Of a stretch of 64,000 bases of DNA, positions 42,801 through 48,713 are shown piece after piece. Where the stretch lies: contig NC_049981.1 in the NCBI RefSeq assembly GCF_000003815.2, forward strand, positions 29,390,854 to 29,454,853. Direction: 5' to 3'. Each line of letters begins with the position of its first letter. Position 1 is the first letter of the stretch. The translations under genes and the position numbers were made by a program. The notes below the pieces were generated by a model. The model saw only the letters and a list, made by a program, of their open reading frames with translations, was not told where the DNA came from and did no database searches. Source of the stretch: Branchiostoma floridae (lineage: Eukaryota; Chordata; Leptocardii; Amphioxiformes; Branchiostomatidae).

Positions 42801-44886
42801 TAACAATAGCAAAACAAACAGTGTGTGGCATTTACGGCCGTGGACCGCGTCCCCAAGCGGCATGTAGCTTCCACCAAGGATTTTTGTCTGTCAAGGTTGA
42901 CAGAATGGTTTTTAAATTTTTCTGTCAGACGCAGCAAATTTGACGGAAAAACTGACGCTGGCTAGAGCCCTGGTGGCAGTCCCGGGCACCACTGGGATCA
43001 ACTGACTATGTCACTATTATGTAACCAGGTACAGAAAAAAAAACAACGAAATAAGTGTTTGTAACTTATAAATCAAAATTACAAAATGGTTTGTTCTCGA
43101 ATTGCAGCACCTCTTTCAGGTTCAGGCTCCGTTTTCATGTTGAGCTCTATACACCTTTCTCACGCGGCGGCCATGATAGATCTAAAACGAGTTCAATGCG
43201 GCAAACAAAAGACTGTCCATCATAATTAACAGTCCAACCAATGATAGCATGGAAATTAGAAAATTGACCAATAAGAGAATGGCTGCATGTCCATCAAATA
43301 TTTGCATTATTATGATTTTATTTTGCATCTCTTAAGGGACTTATGGGATCAGTACACGAGTCTAAATTGCTACATATTTTGCTGCATAACACTAGTTATA
43401 ATATTTTTTATTTGGTCTTATATTGTGAAAATTTGTGCGGTCTGAAGAAAAACTAAATGGGAGCTGATTTTAGAAATAATTTTTTGGTCTGTTTGCCTCA
43501 TTGAACTCGTCTTCTATCTATCATGGCCGCCGCGTGAGAAAGGTGAATAGCCCAATCATTTTAGTAATCATCACTGATTTGTGGATACTGTTCACCACAG
43601 CATGTTATAGACAAAAAGGGAGATGTGAGGGTCGTACCACAAAGAAGGGGCCGCAGGAGACGTTGTAGCAGTCCCTCAGCTCCTGTAGTCTCCTGCCTGC
43701 AGTGGTATGGTCCGTGCAGCTGTCGGTCAGCCATTCGTGGTGCATGTCAACCAGCTGGGTGAAGAGATAGTGACAATTAGGGACAGACAGATTACATGAA
43801 GATAAAGCTTAGTTGCCCGTACATCAGTAACAGATGTGTAGGGGTGGCGCCCATCTCCATTTCTGTAGCCCTTGGGCCACACATGTGTAAGCCACTACAG
43901 CAGGGGGCTGGTCCGCTGGTAGTGATGTGTGTTTAACTTCCATATTTGTCCTCATTAGTGCTGAGTTCTAAGCAGAGAAAGCAGCAGGTACCAATTTGAA
44001 GTTTTTGGTATGACTCGGCCGGGGATCGAACTCACGACCTACCAAATGCAAGGCGAACACTCTACCCACTCGGCCATTGCACCGGCACATGAAGATAGGA
44101 CAATGAAATTTGACAATGTGGGCTCCAAAACAACAAACGAGACAGAAAACAGTTCAAAGCTGTAGCCAGCGCTGGGACACTTACATCCAAACATTCAGTA
44201 CCAAGGGCATGTATATATAGACCACAACATAGTGTAAATGCAGAAACGTTTGTGGTTGTTTTATGCTCACGGTTTTTGCTGTGGCCACTTCACCGCAAAC
44301 TTAAAACCACCACAGACATTTATCCATTAGAGTTAACTTAAGTTAAAACCACTGCGAACACTCCATTCTCCCACTAAGGCAATTTTGAATCCCCGTGAAC
44401 TTAAATGCATTTACAGTAGAGTATACCACATCATCCTCAGTATCAGCCAAAGTGCAGGTAGGATCTGTTTCTCTCTTGCTCCAGGGTTCACCAGACCATG
44501 GGGATAAATATATTAGTCCAGTGTTCTAGCCAGCCTGAATTTTTTTTTCCATCCTCTGGATTTTGAATGAAAATCCTGTCGAAGGTGCGACAATCCTAAA
44601 AATGCTATTTCCGTTATTTTGAAGGGCAAATTTTGCTATTAGCTTGGATCAAGTAATATCTTTACATGCCAATTTTTGTCCGTCACAGAGAAAGGATTGG
44701 GCAAAATTTTTGTCTGTCCCCAGCTGCAAAAGTCTGTCAAAGGACAGAAGGACAGACTCTGGCTAGAACCCTGACTAAAGACAATAAATCTGAACCTGAC
44801 CTGGAAATCCAGCCCATGTTGCTGGCAGTAGGTGTGCAGTTCAGGAATAGCATCTGACTTAAGTGCAGCCCTCTCCAATATTGTAT
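20249..44886 (-). CDS. NWD2-like: NACHT and WD repeat domain protein (NWD1/NWD2-like), 24 visible coding exons, 5' end missing
   Basis: A STAND-type NTPase: family members couple nucleotide binding by NACHT to a WD-propeller sensor. Exons in transcript order: 44886-44801, 43754-43638, 42168-42069, 39479-39377, 38814-38663, 38009-36955, 36494-36284, 35573-35433, 34757-34623, 34117-33962, 33063-gap, 31978-31838, 31107-30966, 30025-29860, 29217-28996, 27410-27150, 25721-25542, 25144-24965, 24649-24456, 24112-23985, 23166-22988, 22435-22240, 21689-21477, 20472-20249. All visible junctions keep phase; only the exon 11 donor is hidden (gap 32733-32832). About 1,640 codons are seen, close to the length of vertebrate NWD proteins. 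Domains: DUF4062 end (residues 1-100), linker with ENAVPPEYVLQPI, NACHT (about 360-540; GGQGSGKS and VLLLDGVERL), helical/winged-helix part (540-870), about 14-15 WD repeats, basic tail. The start codon is not visible. Family call is strong; NWD1 versus NWD2 orthology is uncertain. Confidence 0.9.
20567..20788. mobile_element. MITE with 40-bp inverted ends in the last intron
   Basis: TGGTATCTCACTGTACTTGG at the left is mirrored by AATTGCAGTGAGATACCA at the right. Similarity continues through GGGGCACCATTGTGGCACTG and its mirror. 222 bp, noncoding. Confidence 0.75.
21477..21689 (-). CDS. Exon 23: WD repeat 14 and degenerate last blade
   Basis: Encodes SDDGTIRVWSANTGVHLTRM, then VGIRDLKVPLDGTHVIVHLT, then AVVPILQLLNGKVEEVKFSS. 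The last strand set has lost the WD signature and probably closes the second propeller. The donor is GATG|GTAAGG. Confidence 0.92.
21725..22010 (-). mobile_element. tRNA-related SINE, family B copy 1 (intronic)
   Basis: The minus strand begins near 22010 with CTAGTGGTAAGCGGCC (box A-like) and GTGAGTTTGATTCTGGC (box B-like), followed by a body containing TTAATCCGTGGTCCACTG and TAAATACCGTACATAGC. A 5'-truncated copy of the body lies at 22610-22765. Confidence 0.65.
22240..22435 (-). CDS. Exon 22: WD repeat 13
   Basis: Encodes ILAGHDDVVTCVQVAEQKQR, then VVSGSVDKTVIVWNLNTGQI, then SGHTGTVTCLGLANDADTVI. A textbook WD blade with GH and VW dipeptides. Confidence 0.92.
22440..22985. other. Intron with ATCA repeats and a truncated family-B SINE
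   Basis: CAAT/ATCA tetranucleotide runs occur at 22440-22600. SINE body sequence at about 22610-22765 (CACTGAAGAGCTAAACTTCC, then TTAATGTCCCATCC) lacks the tRNA-like head. Confidence 0.6.
22988..23166 (-). CDS. Exon 21: WD repeats 11-12
   Basis: Encodes DRDNVMKIWTLSDGKVVQSI, then ISCIAISLDSQLCVTGSHDM, then SLKVWEAKTGKLTQ. The donor is ACACAG|GTATCG. Confidence 0.9.
23192..23499. mobile_element. hAT-type MITE (CAGxGxTCTAGCC family), intronic
   Basis: Ends CAGTGTTCTAGCCAGCCTGA and TGCTGGCTAGAATACTG are inverted. The flanks TAGTCATG and CAGTCATG form an 8-bp target-site duplication with one difference. No ORF of transposase type. Confidence 0.75.
23985..24112 (-). CDS. Exon 20: WD repeats 10-11
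   Basis: Encodes ILSADIKNSLKLWQAESGNI, then LLVAVTPDNQNAVS plus a split glycine. The donor is TCAG|GTAGTG. Confidence 0.88.
24456..24649 (-). CDS. Exon 19: WD repeats 9-10
   Basis: Encodes MLHHLQDHVKAITCVALSSN, then GTFAVSGSEDTTIKVWSVDN, then SAPIAYVTVTSDDT. The donor ACAAG|GTGGG leaves AG, which completes arginine with exon 20. Confidence 0.9.
24850..24965 (-). mobile_element. SINE tail fragment abutting exon 18
   Basis: CAGCTTGCACTGTTCAGATA, then TGTTACGCCATAAGGCGG, then TTTACCGGGTATGCAAAACA match the 3' part of the SINE at 62905-63290. It ends directly at the exon 18 donor region, so the donor's downstream intron bases are repeat-derived. Confidence 0.65.
24965..25144 (-). CDS. Exon 18: WD repeats 7-8
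   Basis: Encodes DDTVHVWNLDKMPVDREETD, then VTCITVGTVERDGSSIALSG, then GKDGSCRLWSMDTYK. Phase 0 at both ends. Reading on past the donor meets intron sequence derived from a SINE tail. Confidence 0.9.
25542..25721 (-). CDS. Exon 17: WD repeats 6-7
   Basis: Encodes VTCVAIANDSVFAALGCENG, then SILVFNIRTKALMHTLQGHQ, then VTDVAISHDDHFILSAAE. Phase 0 at both ends, 60 codons. Confidence 0.9.
25760..27149. other. Intron 16, repeat-bearing
   Basis: Contains repeated TGTCCTTGGTGCTGATTGG-like units at about 26020-26170. A stretch at 26375-26420 (TTGGCTTTATTCGTCCATT, then ACAAGTATATTATAGAC) resembles 46545-46580. No coding exon was seen. Confidence 0.45.
27150..27410 (-). CDS. Exon 16: Lys-rich/acidic insert and WD repeat 5
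   Basis: Begins KEKKPKKKKKKSEEDEPSDS, continues with a Pro-rich stretch, then VVSMVLSKNNSFLVSGCENG and DIHVWALTTG. The low-complexity insert separates WD repeats 4 and 5 and is probably a disordered loop at the side of the propeller. Confidence 0.88.
27857..28989 (-). repeat. Seven tandem copies of the exon 15 3' end fused to MITE ends
   Basis: Starting at 27857, 28003, 28163, 28333, 28500, 28667 and 28834, the end of exon 15 and its donor recurs (on the plus strand, CCTGACCTGTTCCTCC then GGCTGCAGGGCCCAGATGGT). The last four starts are exactly 167 bases apart. The spacer of most units contains ATATAGGTTACCCCACAG then GATAAAGGTGAACTAGC, the terminus of the palindromic MITE family. Two units (28003 and 28834) extend further into exon 15. 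All lie in the intron just 3' of the real exon. No copy has an obvious acceptor. Confidence 0.9.
28996..29217 (-). CDS. Exon 15: WD repeats 3-4 with acidic tail
   Basis: Encodes DHIVRVFSFECREP, then HTAAITCITLTRHDDILVTA, then GADCRIHVWLLNKKKLLNT, then an acidic/proline stretch PEEEPPKEEQ. The last 70 bases of this exon, with the donor, are the seed of the tandem array at 27857-28989. Confidence 0.9.
29255..29490. mobile_element. Truncated CTGCAC-rich element
   Basis: TTTTTCTGCATACCTGCACT, then ACAAATTTTACCTGCA, then AGGTGGTAACATTCAATGCA align with the full copies at 50993, 55260, 59566 and 63363. The distal end is missing. Confidence 0.7.
29860..30025 (-). CDS. Exon 14: WD repeats 2-3
   Basis: Encodes LSHSGKFFLSGSDDQTVQSW, then CLETGQGLRTYSGHTAGVMC. 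The upstream acceptor CTCCCAG|T is preferred over CCCACAG|T because it keeps the blade's outer strand (INCIYLSHSGKFF). Confidence 0.88.
30030..30965. other. Intron 13, no feature recognised
   Basis: AT-rich intron between exons 13 and 14. No exon-like frame or strong repeat seen. Confidence 0.45.
30966..31107 (-). CDS. Exon 13: WD repeat 1
   Basis: Encodes VRHMVTTADTQHVICTATDH, then TITMYSVGSGKAVQTFEGHK. This is the first recognisable WD strand set, with a GH dipeptide before repeat 2. The donor lies at CTA|GTAAGA, so the tyrosine codon is split with exon 14. Confidence 0.88.
31341..31825. mobile_element. GC-rich TIR element interrupted by a hAT-like MITE
   Basis: ACAGTGTATTCCGTATAACC at the left is mirrored by GGAATACACTGTGT at the right. 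The left half runs through CCATCCCGCGGGTTGGATGG and GGTGATACGGAA. Relatives start at about 39548 and 36838. A second element is nested at about 31464-31802. Confidence 0.6.
31464..31802. mobile_element. CTTGTCC-type hAT MITE, nested copy
   Basis: The ends AGGTTGGACAAGTTTTCTG and GACATGTCCAACCCC are inverted. CACTTGTCCTATTGGG and TTTTACTTGCCC motifs lie inside. Same family as 58318-58607 and the damaged copy at 60826-61371. Confidence 0.65.
31838..31978 (-). CDS. Exon 12: end of helical segment
   Basis: Encodes KGDKALDSLIHQALEWGRNH, then KALLLPHTSWLITKQKSLVK, then TLDCPG. The donor is CCAG|GTAAGA. The exon opens with two bases of a split codon. Confidence 0.85.
32057..32359 (-). mobile_element. 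tRNA-derived SINE, family A copy 1
   Basis: The minus strand starts GCCGGTGCAATGGCCTAGTG (box A), with GTCGTGAGTTCGATCCCGG (box B), then a body with GGTACATGCTGCTTTCTCTG and an A-rich end. The direct repeat TTTATGAATTTTAG at 32043-32056 and 32360-32373 is the target-site duplication. Confidence 0.88.
32580..32645. repeat. (TAG)n microsatellite
   Basis: Runs of AGT/TAG trinucleotides with a short interruption. Confidence 0.9.
32733..32832. other. Assembly gap (100 N)
   Basis: A run of exactly 100 N, a conventional placeholder. It hides the 3' end of exon 11 and its donor. Confidence 0.98.
32833..33063 (-). CDS. Exon 11: helical repeat segment, cut by gap
   Basis: Encodes NLRDLKSKALCCFPYLLAKM, then QCSSVYELLHCFHVASQHVL, then GAQLISRL, and runs into the gap. 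No in-phase donor is visible before the Ns. The first third of this exon, with its acceptor, is repeated twice more at +210 and +420 bases. Confidence 0.8.
32966..33545. repeat. 210-bp tandem triplication of exon 11 5' part plus CA repeat
   Basis: The segment GAAACAGTGGAGCAGCTC to the exon acceptor, intron bases and (CA)n run appears three times. The acceptor sits at 33063, 33273 and 33483 (+210 and +420). Copies 1 and 2 look identical over the shared part; copy 3 has a few substitutions. The extra copies keep the acceptor and about 33 codons and then break into TG-rich sequence. Confidence 0.9.
33540..33910. repeat. CA-rich microsatellite region
   Basis: ACACAC runs, longest at about 33845-33887, with interspersed variants. 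Open frames here are low complexity. Confidence 0.9.
33962..34117 (-). CDS. Exon 10: variable linker
   Basis: Encodes DILSGCHGDNKLSPSHINAE, then QQFSIRQQNELWYQLVLA. The Thr/Pro-rich middle looks like a loop; RQxNELWYQL begins the next helical repeat block. The donor is GCTG|GTAAT. Confidence 0.82.
34201..34300. other. Assembly gap (100 N)
   Basis: A run of exactly 100 N in the intron between exons 9 and 10. Confidence 0.98.
34623..34757 (-). CDS. Exon 9: helical segment
   Basis: Encodes NVMTVSLLDGVLVVHLAHEA, then FQKVALERYGGGEQPIRKQH. It is in the place of the family HRQFxEVVxxRY stretch. Phase 1 on both sides. Confidence 0.83.
35433..35573 (-). CDS. Exon 8: winged-helix-like segment
   Basis: Encodes RAGVRETELLCMLSCCDAIM, then WAAIKHDL. 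In family members an R.GLxExELxDxLS block opens the winged helix. The acceptor abuts an intronic CA/TG run. Confidence 0.87.
35619..35798. mobile_element. Small Tc1/mariner-superfamily MITE
   Basis: TAGTCAAACCTGTCTATAG and ACAGGTTTGACTG are inverted, with TA on both flanks. The inside has repeated GTGGCCACTATAGACAGG motifs. 180 bp, in the intron upstream of exon 8. Confidence 0.8.
36284..36494 (-). CDS. Exon 7: post-NACHT helical segment
   Basis: Encodes VLLKNALQQPCSPLMLTLLC, then EEAANIVYDGLESRHDP, then CLGHVLASICA. LKxxLxxxxxxSPLxLTLLxxEL is the usual NWD helical block following NACHT. The acceptor is GTCTGCAG and the donor GCAG|GTTTG. Confidence 0.88.
36509..36783 (-). mobile_element. tRNA-derived SINE, family A copy 2 (head decayed)
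   Basis: On the minus strand the body GGTACATGCAGCTTTCTCTG, then TGTGTGGCCCAAGAGC, then GGGCAACTTAAACTTG matches copies at 32057, 43805 and 62170. The tRNA-like head near 36783 is degraded. Confidence 0.75.
36955..38009 (-). CDS. Exon 6: NACHT NTPase core
   Basis: A single 1,055-bp exon holds the nucleotide-binding core. KNCVFFLRTLEGL matches the family CxxFxRxIxxL block. KFVAREDVVSAVRELV precedes the P-loop VLYGGQGSGKSAVVSKVA (Walker A at about 37473-37450). VLLLDGVERL at about 37212-37183 is the Walker B strand, with one aspartate followed by G-V-E. VKLVLSLTEGS then FVELSDLTEKERMILM give the sensor strand and winged-helix entry. The usual second acidic residue directly after LLLD is Gly. 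Catalysis cannot be judged by eye. Confidence 0.92.
38015..38662. other. Intron 5, no feature recognised
   Basis: No exon-like frame other than neighbours; nothing specific seen. Confidence 0.4.
38663..38814 (-). CDS. Exon 5: helical linker
   Basis: Encodes SEENEELMAHYHNVWLNTFN, then ALQDLLYKSAQAAHQRR, then STKQLSKYQLS. Mostly helical and charged, in the place where relatives carry the LxKYxxSVxExE segment before the first NACHT helices. The split codon at the donor (G|GT) completes a glycine with exon 6. Confidence 0.85.
38845..39170. repeat. Interspersed repeat (TTGCAAGTATATGGTAG family), copy 1
   Basis: CAAGTTCAAGCTCATAGAC, then TTGCAAGTATATGGTAGAAA, then TTTTTTGGAAGCAGAGGAAG, then GATTTTAAGAGGAAAGTG. 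The same order occurs at 39500-40090 (split by an insertion) and in part at 47978-48110. Probably a retroelement 3' end; class unknown. Confidence 0.6.
39377..39479 (-). CDS. Exon 4: linker with WYxxDENAVPPEYVLQPI
   Basis: Encodes DVSLLEEWYVKDENAVPPEY, then VLQPIEAKLPHYGD. This stretch is among the best conserved in NWD-type proteins and is the clearest family marker before NACHT. The donor is ACAG|GTAAGA. Confidence 0.9.
39495..40300. repeat. Interspersed repeat, copy 2, split by an insertion
   Basis: Matches copy 1 up to CATGGTAGAAA at about 39537 and resumes at AAACAAAGATATAGGATATG near 39866, continuing through TTTTTTGGAAGCAGAGGAAG. The intervening 330 bases start with the GTGTATTCCGTATCACCCGA terminus of the element type at 31341. 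Confidence 0.6.
40367..40544. mobile_element. Palindromic MITE, copy 5
   Basis: GCGCTAGTTCATCTTTATTT to GAATAAAGGTTAACTGTC, with inner TTACCCCGCG. Shortened in the middle. Confidence 0.75.
40545..41080. other. No recognisable feature
   Basis: Intron 3 sequence with no motif or repeat that I can support. Confidence 0.4.
41081..41299. mobile_element. Palindromic MITE, copy 6
   Basis: TAACGCTAGTTCACCTTTAT to GATAAAGGTGAACTAGCATTA. One of the best preserved copies, with both CCGCGGGGTAACCTATATCC and its mirror visible. Confidence 0.9.
42069..42168 (-). CDS. Exon 3: DUF4062-type region
   Basis: Encodes SIIGDRYGECPLPQHINEIE and then FCHVRDTAVQLGK. It corresponds to the G(Q/D)RYGxxPLP motif of the family. 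The acceptor is CCCGTGCAG and the donor AAAG|GTAAG, leaving one base. Confidence 0.85.
42619..42972. mobile_element. hAT-type MITE with perfect 8-bp target duplication
   Basis: Ends CAGGGCTCTAGCCAGC and GCTGGCTAGAGCCCTG are inverted repeats. GTGGCAGT flanks exactly on both sides (42611-42618 and 42973-42980). 354 bp, no transposase. Related copies at 56523, 44519 and 23192. Confidence 0.93.
43152..43545. mobile_element. TIR element (CACCTTTCTCACGCGGC family), copy 2
   Basis: CACCTTTCTCACGCGGCGGC to GCCGCCGCGTGAGAAAGGTG, TA on the left flank, right flank AATAG. The interior is the reverse complement of copy 1 at 13623. Confidence 0.85.
43638..43754 (-). CDS. Exon 2: DUF4062-type region
   Basis: Phase 0 at both ends, 39 codons. 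Encodes LVDMHHEWLTDS, then RRLQELRDCYNVSCGPFFV. In relatives the start reads as a VVDMRWGV-type strand, so the family's usual RWG is replaced by HHE here. The acceptor is TTCACCCAG and the donor GTG|GTACGA. Confidence 0.85.
43805..44086 (-). mobile_element. tRNA-derived SINE, family A copy 3
   Basis: The minus strand starts GCCGGTGCAATGGCCGAGTG and has GTCGTGAGTTCGATCCCCGG (box B) and the shared body. A perfect 11-bp target duplication ACATGAAGATA lies at 43794-43804 and 44087-44097. Confidence 0.92.
44519..44774. mobile_element. hAT-type MITE, diverged copy
   Basis: CAGTGTTCTAGCCAGCCTGA to CTCTGGCTAGAACCCTG. Same layout as 23192-23499; no clear target duplication survives. Confidence 0.7.
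44801..44886 (-). CDS. Exon 1 seen: end of DUF4062-type N-terminus
   Basis: Acceptor CCCCCATAG, donor CAG|GTCAGG. Encodes TILERAALKSDAIPELH, then CQQHGLDFQ. In NWD/TEP1/NPHP3-like proteins this follows a VFxSSTFxDT block that should sit in the preceding exon. The exon opens with two bases of a split codon, so at least one coding exon lies upstream. Confidence 0.85.
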
Positions 44887-44969
44887 CTATGGGGGAAAAC
44901 AAGAGAATGAGACTGTGTTACGATGATGCAACATGCAAGCATTTCTACCAACATCAAGATACATACAGG

Positions 44970-45327
44970 CAGTGCTTCAAATCCTTTTTTCAGCCAGGTT
45001 TTTCAGCCTAGGCAGCAGCCTGAGTCAAAAGCCAGGTTGTGCCATCAACATTTCATGTTGCCCCACTTCCAAGTAACTAACGTTACTTTTTTCAGATCAG
45101 CTACTTACTCATTATCTTTTCTTACTTCTAACTACTTATGTTTTATCTTATCATCAAGAAAGAAATACAAAAGCTTAATTAATACACATTTGTAAATGCA
45201 TGTAGGTGGGGGGAAGGCGGTGTTCCAAGTACAAAATTTCAGGTTGCACTCCTGGGTTTAAAAATAAGTTGCACCCAGCAAAATGTGGTTGAATTTGCAA
45301 GTGTGCAAGTGGGTATTTCAAGCACTG
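44970..45327. mobile_element. TIR element CAGTGCTTCAAAT
   Basis: Ends CAGTGCTTCAAATC and GTATTTCAAGCACTG are inverted. TACAGG occurs directly on both sides (44964-44969 and 45328-45333). The interior has AGGTTGCACTCCTGGGT motifs. 358 bp, noncoding. Confidence 0.7.
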
Positions 45328-46305
45328 TACAGGGAATCTACAGCAAGGCATTTTCCAGTTTGTGATTACACTATGAGCTATGAGACATTTTCATCCTTTT
45401 CAGCACCCATCTAGGTATTGTCTTCTTTATTACTAACTACAGCAAAATTCACCACAAGAGGAGTTTCTATGTATACACAATGAAAAGGTAAGACACCCAG
45501 ATCAATACATCTTTAGGAAGAATGCTCTATTTACGTTTGAGATGAGTTGAGATATTACTCATGTATGACATATAGTTTTCATATCGCAAGCAATCACAAT
45601 TTATCAAAGCTCTTTTGGAGCAGTATAGATAATGTCACCCCAAAATTTGACTTTACAGAATGCCTCATAAATATTACAGTCTTTAACATTATGTAATTTA
45701 TCAACTGAAGTAAAGTATCAAATCTTACTATAATCTTTCATAGAAATATTGGTTTATTTCTTTGTTGTAGTTGAGATACAGCTCATGAAACACCTGACAT
45801 ACTGTGTCTTCCCATGGTGTATTTCGTGATAAAGCAGTCTAAGCTAGTTGAGCCTTTCTGTTCATATTTCATCTAAAAAGCAGCACTCAGAGCACCCCTG
45901 CATTAACACGCAACCCGCCGCTATTGTCGGGGCAGTGCCTCAGGTGTGCCGTATAATAGACTAGATAACACCTTTGATTTGCATCGTTCATCTTCGAAGG
46001 GATGGCAGAGAAGAAGAAAATCAAGAATGCTCCCTACTACTCTGTCAACCATCAGTCGTCACTATAGCAGGGCTTGAGATACTGGGTGCATAAAACGTTA
46101 GTTTTTTTTGTTGTTGTTGTATTTTTGTTGTTTTTTACTTTATGGTCACCACGTAACAAGACCTGAAGGCCACTCAATGTTACGGGTTACATGATTGTAA
46201 CTGTAACAGCATCTCTTCACCCTAGGCCTAGGTCAGAAACATCATGATTGAGACCAGCCCAATTGCTCACTATGAGTGAGGACTATCTGACCCAATAGGC
46301 AAAGC
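45328..46305. other. No recognisable gene
   Basis: A short plus-strand frame at 46002 (MAEKKKIKNAPYYSVNHQ) stops after about 22 codons and has no supporting context. No upstream exon of the minus-strand gene could be found here. Confidence 0.35.
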
Positions 46306-46513
46306 AGAGGTTACCTTTATCCATAGGGCAACCTATATCCATTGTATATAAAAATAGGGTATTTGGGGATCATTAAGTCGATGGAAGGTAGTTTCACTGT
46401 GCAATATCCTGAAAATGTTGACATTTGAAACCCACGTTGTTAACCTAAAATACCCAGCTTTTTAAAACAACGAATCTAGGTTACCTAACGGAAAAAGGTG
46501 AACTAGTGTTACA
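46306..46513. mobile_element. Palindromic MITE, copy 7
   Basis: GTTACCTTTATCCATAGGGC to AAAAAGGTGAACTAGTGTTA. The left terminus is decayed. Confidence 0.75.
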
Positions 46514-46652
46514 TGTACATTCGTTGACTTGACATTGACTTTATTCAGATCCACATTTAGCTTGATATACAAGTATATTGTAGCTATTCTTCCTGCAGTC
46601 TTTTCAACAAGGGACAACAACTAGACACACAGGAACACAAATACAAACCATA

Positions 46653-47230
46653 CGAGGGGCATTCAATAAGTAATGTCCCTGACCCATTTCCCATAGCAGG
46701 AGATTAATGAAACTTGGCACAGTTATTAGTCTTTCTCTTCATAGGAACCACCCAGAGTTTTGCATTTCTCCCATCATTTGATGTAGCTCTGGACACCGTT
46801 CTTGTAGGACATCCCAGGTTGGTCCTCCGACAGATGCCTCATCAATGGCAGAAGAGGGACGACCAGGTCTGGGAGCTGTTTCCACAGACTTCCGACCTTG
46901 TTTGAATTCAGGATGCCAGTGTTTTACAAGGTCATATGATGGGGCATCATCACCATAAGTTTTTTTCATTTCATCAAAAGTCCCCTTTGGTGTGCGTCCT
47001 TTCAAATACAAAAACCGGATCACTGCGTGACACTCAACTTGCTCCATTTCACACCTGGTCCATTTCACACCTGACTCAGTTCAAACACCAGTAAATCAGT
47101 AACCACAATTAGTTCAGAGCTGTTTTTTGCAACATAACCCATAGAGATATGACTCATTACACATGCAAAATTTCATCTAGATCAGACAACTGGAAGTGGG
47201 TCAGGGGCATTACTTATTGAATGCCCCTCG
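46653..47230. mobile_element. Internally deleted mariner-like transposon, copy 1
   Basis: About 40-bp inverted ends start CGAGGGGCATTCAATAAGTA and include TGACCCATTTCC. TA lies on both flanks. 578 bp, far below the roughly 1.3 kb of a complete mariner. It carries one 109-codon minus-strand ORF. Confidence 0.92.
46739..47068 (-). CDS. Mariner transposase N-terminal HTH ORF (109 aa), copy 1
   Basis: Starts MKWTRCEMEQVECHAVIRFL. It continues YLKGRTPKGTFDEMKKTYGD, then APSYDLVKHWHPEFKQGRKS and PRPGRPSSAIDE: the first helix-turn-helix and GRP (AT-hook-like) linker of mariner transposases, which bind the transposon ends. After ASVGGPTWDV the frame joins a short tail (CPELHQMMGEMQNS) that probably comes from the transposase C-terminal end, so the whole DD(E/D) catalytic core is missing. 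The frame is open to a natural stop. If expressed it could bind TIRs without cutting, but that is inference. Confidence 0.8.
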   Translation of the reverse strand: MKWTRCEMEQVECHAVIRFLYLKGRTPKGTFDEMKKTYGDDAPSYDLVKHWHPEFKQGRKSVETAPRPGRPSSAIDEASVGGPTWDVLQERCPELHQMMGEMQNSGWFL

Positions 47231-47234
47231 TACA

Positions 47235-48712
47235 ATGTACAAGATTCACACATAATAAAAGAGAAGGCTACTTTTGTGTACCCAAGATTGCAGCTGTGCA
47301 CCCAATTTTTGACTGTAGGTGCACCAGTACACCCAGATATATACGTACATGATCTTTAAGGTACTATTAGACTGCTAGATTGCTAGACTATGTAACATAT
47401 TCTAGACATGTCCTGAAAGTGTCCAAAAAAAGAAAACTTATTAGAAATTCTGATATCAACTACAGAATTTCAGATGAAGCCACGAAGAGCTAGGTTTTGC
47501 TGACATTTGATTTTATGTTGTTCCTTCTGTGTACCTAAATTTTTCAGTTGACCTGTTGCCAAAAAACAATCTCATTTTATTTTAAGCCCTGTTAAGGCTA
47601 TAAACACAACAGTATGACTGTTGTTTGTCTAAAATGGCCCTAATTCAGTACCCCTACAAGACCTGAGTACAAAAACAGCCCCCCTCCCACAGCTCAGTAC
47701 AATTACACTACCCGAAACAAGATAGCAGAATACATGTAGCTGTTACTTTTATCAAGATTGTTCTGATTAAATCTTAATTACTGAGAGACTATCATAATTG
47801 CTATACTCCTCTTTCATCACCGATGTTGCACTATCATGATGATTATTTTAGACTATCACAATATCTTCACTCTATCAAAGTTTCCATCACAACAATAATT
47901 GGTCTGAGGCTGGAAAACCACGTGCAACAGAAATTTGCAGAAAAATTATTTTTTAGATAGAAAGAAAAATATGATTGAAGTATACTTGCAAGTTCATGCC
48001 AGGAGACTAATTGCAAGTACATGGTAAAAACATAGGGGATATACAAGCAACAATGAACTGTGATAAACATTATTCCGAAAAGAGGCTATACGAAACATTT
48101 TGGGTTTGGCTTCATGTACATGTACTGTATTGAAAACTTGTCATTTGGCCAGCTAGAAGAATACAGGCTCAGTGTCGTGAGGGAAGATTTGGACCAGATT
48201 TCAAATTACCTATAATTAGCCTATAAATAACCCTGTCCTGTGTAAGCACAATGACCGATGATGATAATGATAATTAGCCTATGACTTCTGAAGACTGGCT
48301 AGGAAGGGAGGCCAGCCACTTTAAACAGCTCCTTGGCACAACAACATGGGTGTTTTCACCAAGTTTCCCTATTTGATAAGAAAACTCAATTTTTCCAGAT
48401 TCTAAGCCCAGGATATTCCTAGGAAGCGCCAGCCAGAATCTAGTACTCACAACATTACATGTTGGTAAGGGTCAGCACAAAATGTAAAGAATCAAATATT
48501 TCAGACAAAACAAGACCTCTATTTTGCATCAACTTGCATTGGCCCAGTTCGCTGCTTTGTCAGACATGCATGAAAGTGAGAGAGAAAGAGGGAAAACAAA
48601 CAAAAAATTGAGCAATATTGGATAATACTACAACTGATGCTTCTCATATATTTTCCTTGTCATTCAGACCGTTGATATTTTCTCACCATTCTACAGTGTC
48701 AACAGTATTCAA
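47235..48712. other. No gene; partial interspersed repeat at 47978-48110
   Basis: 47978-48110 matches the repeat at 38845 (CTTGCAAGTTCATGCC, then TTGCAAGTACATGGTAAAAA). GTGCACCCAATTTTTGACTG at about 47295 resembles 61740-61770. Otherwise nothing recognised. Confidence 0.45.
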
Positions 48713-48713
48713 A

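Noticed and set aside
46002-46070. Short plus-strand frame MAEKKKIKNAPYYSVNHQ
   Set aside because: Only about 22 codons, with no splice partner identified. Could be a small exon, but nothing supports it.
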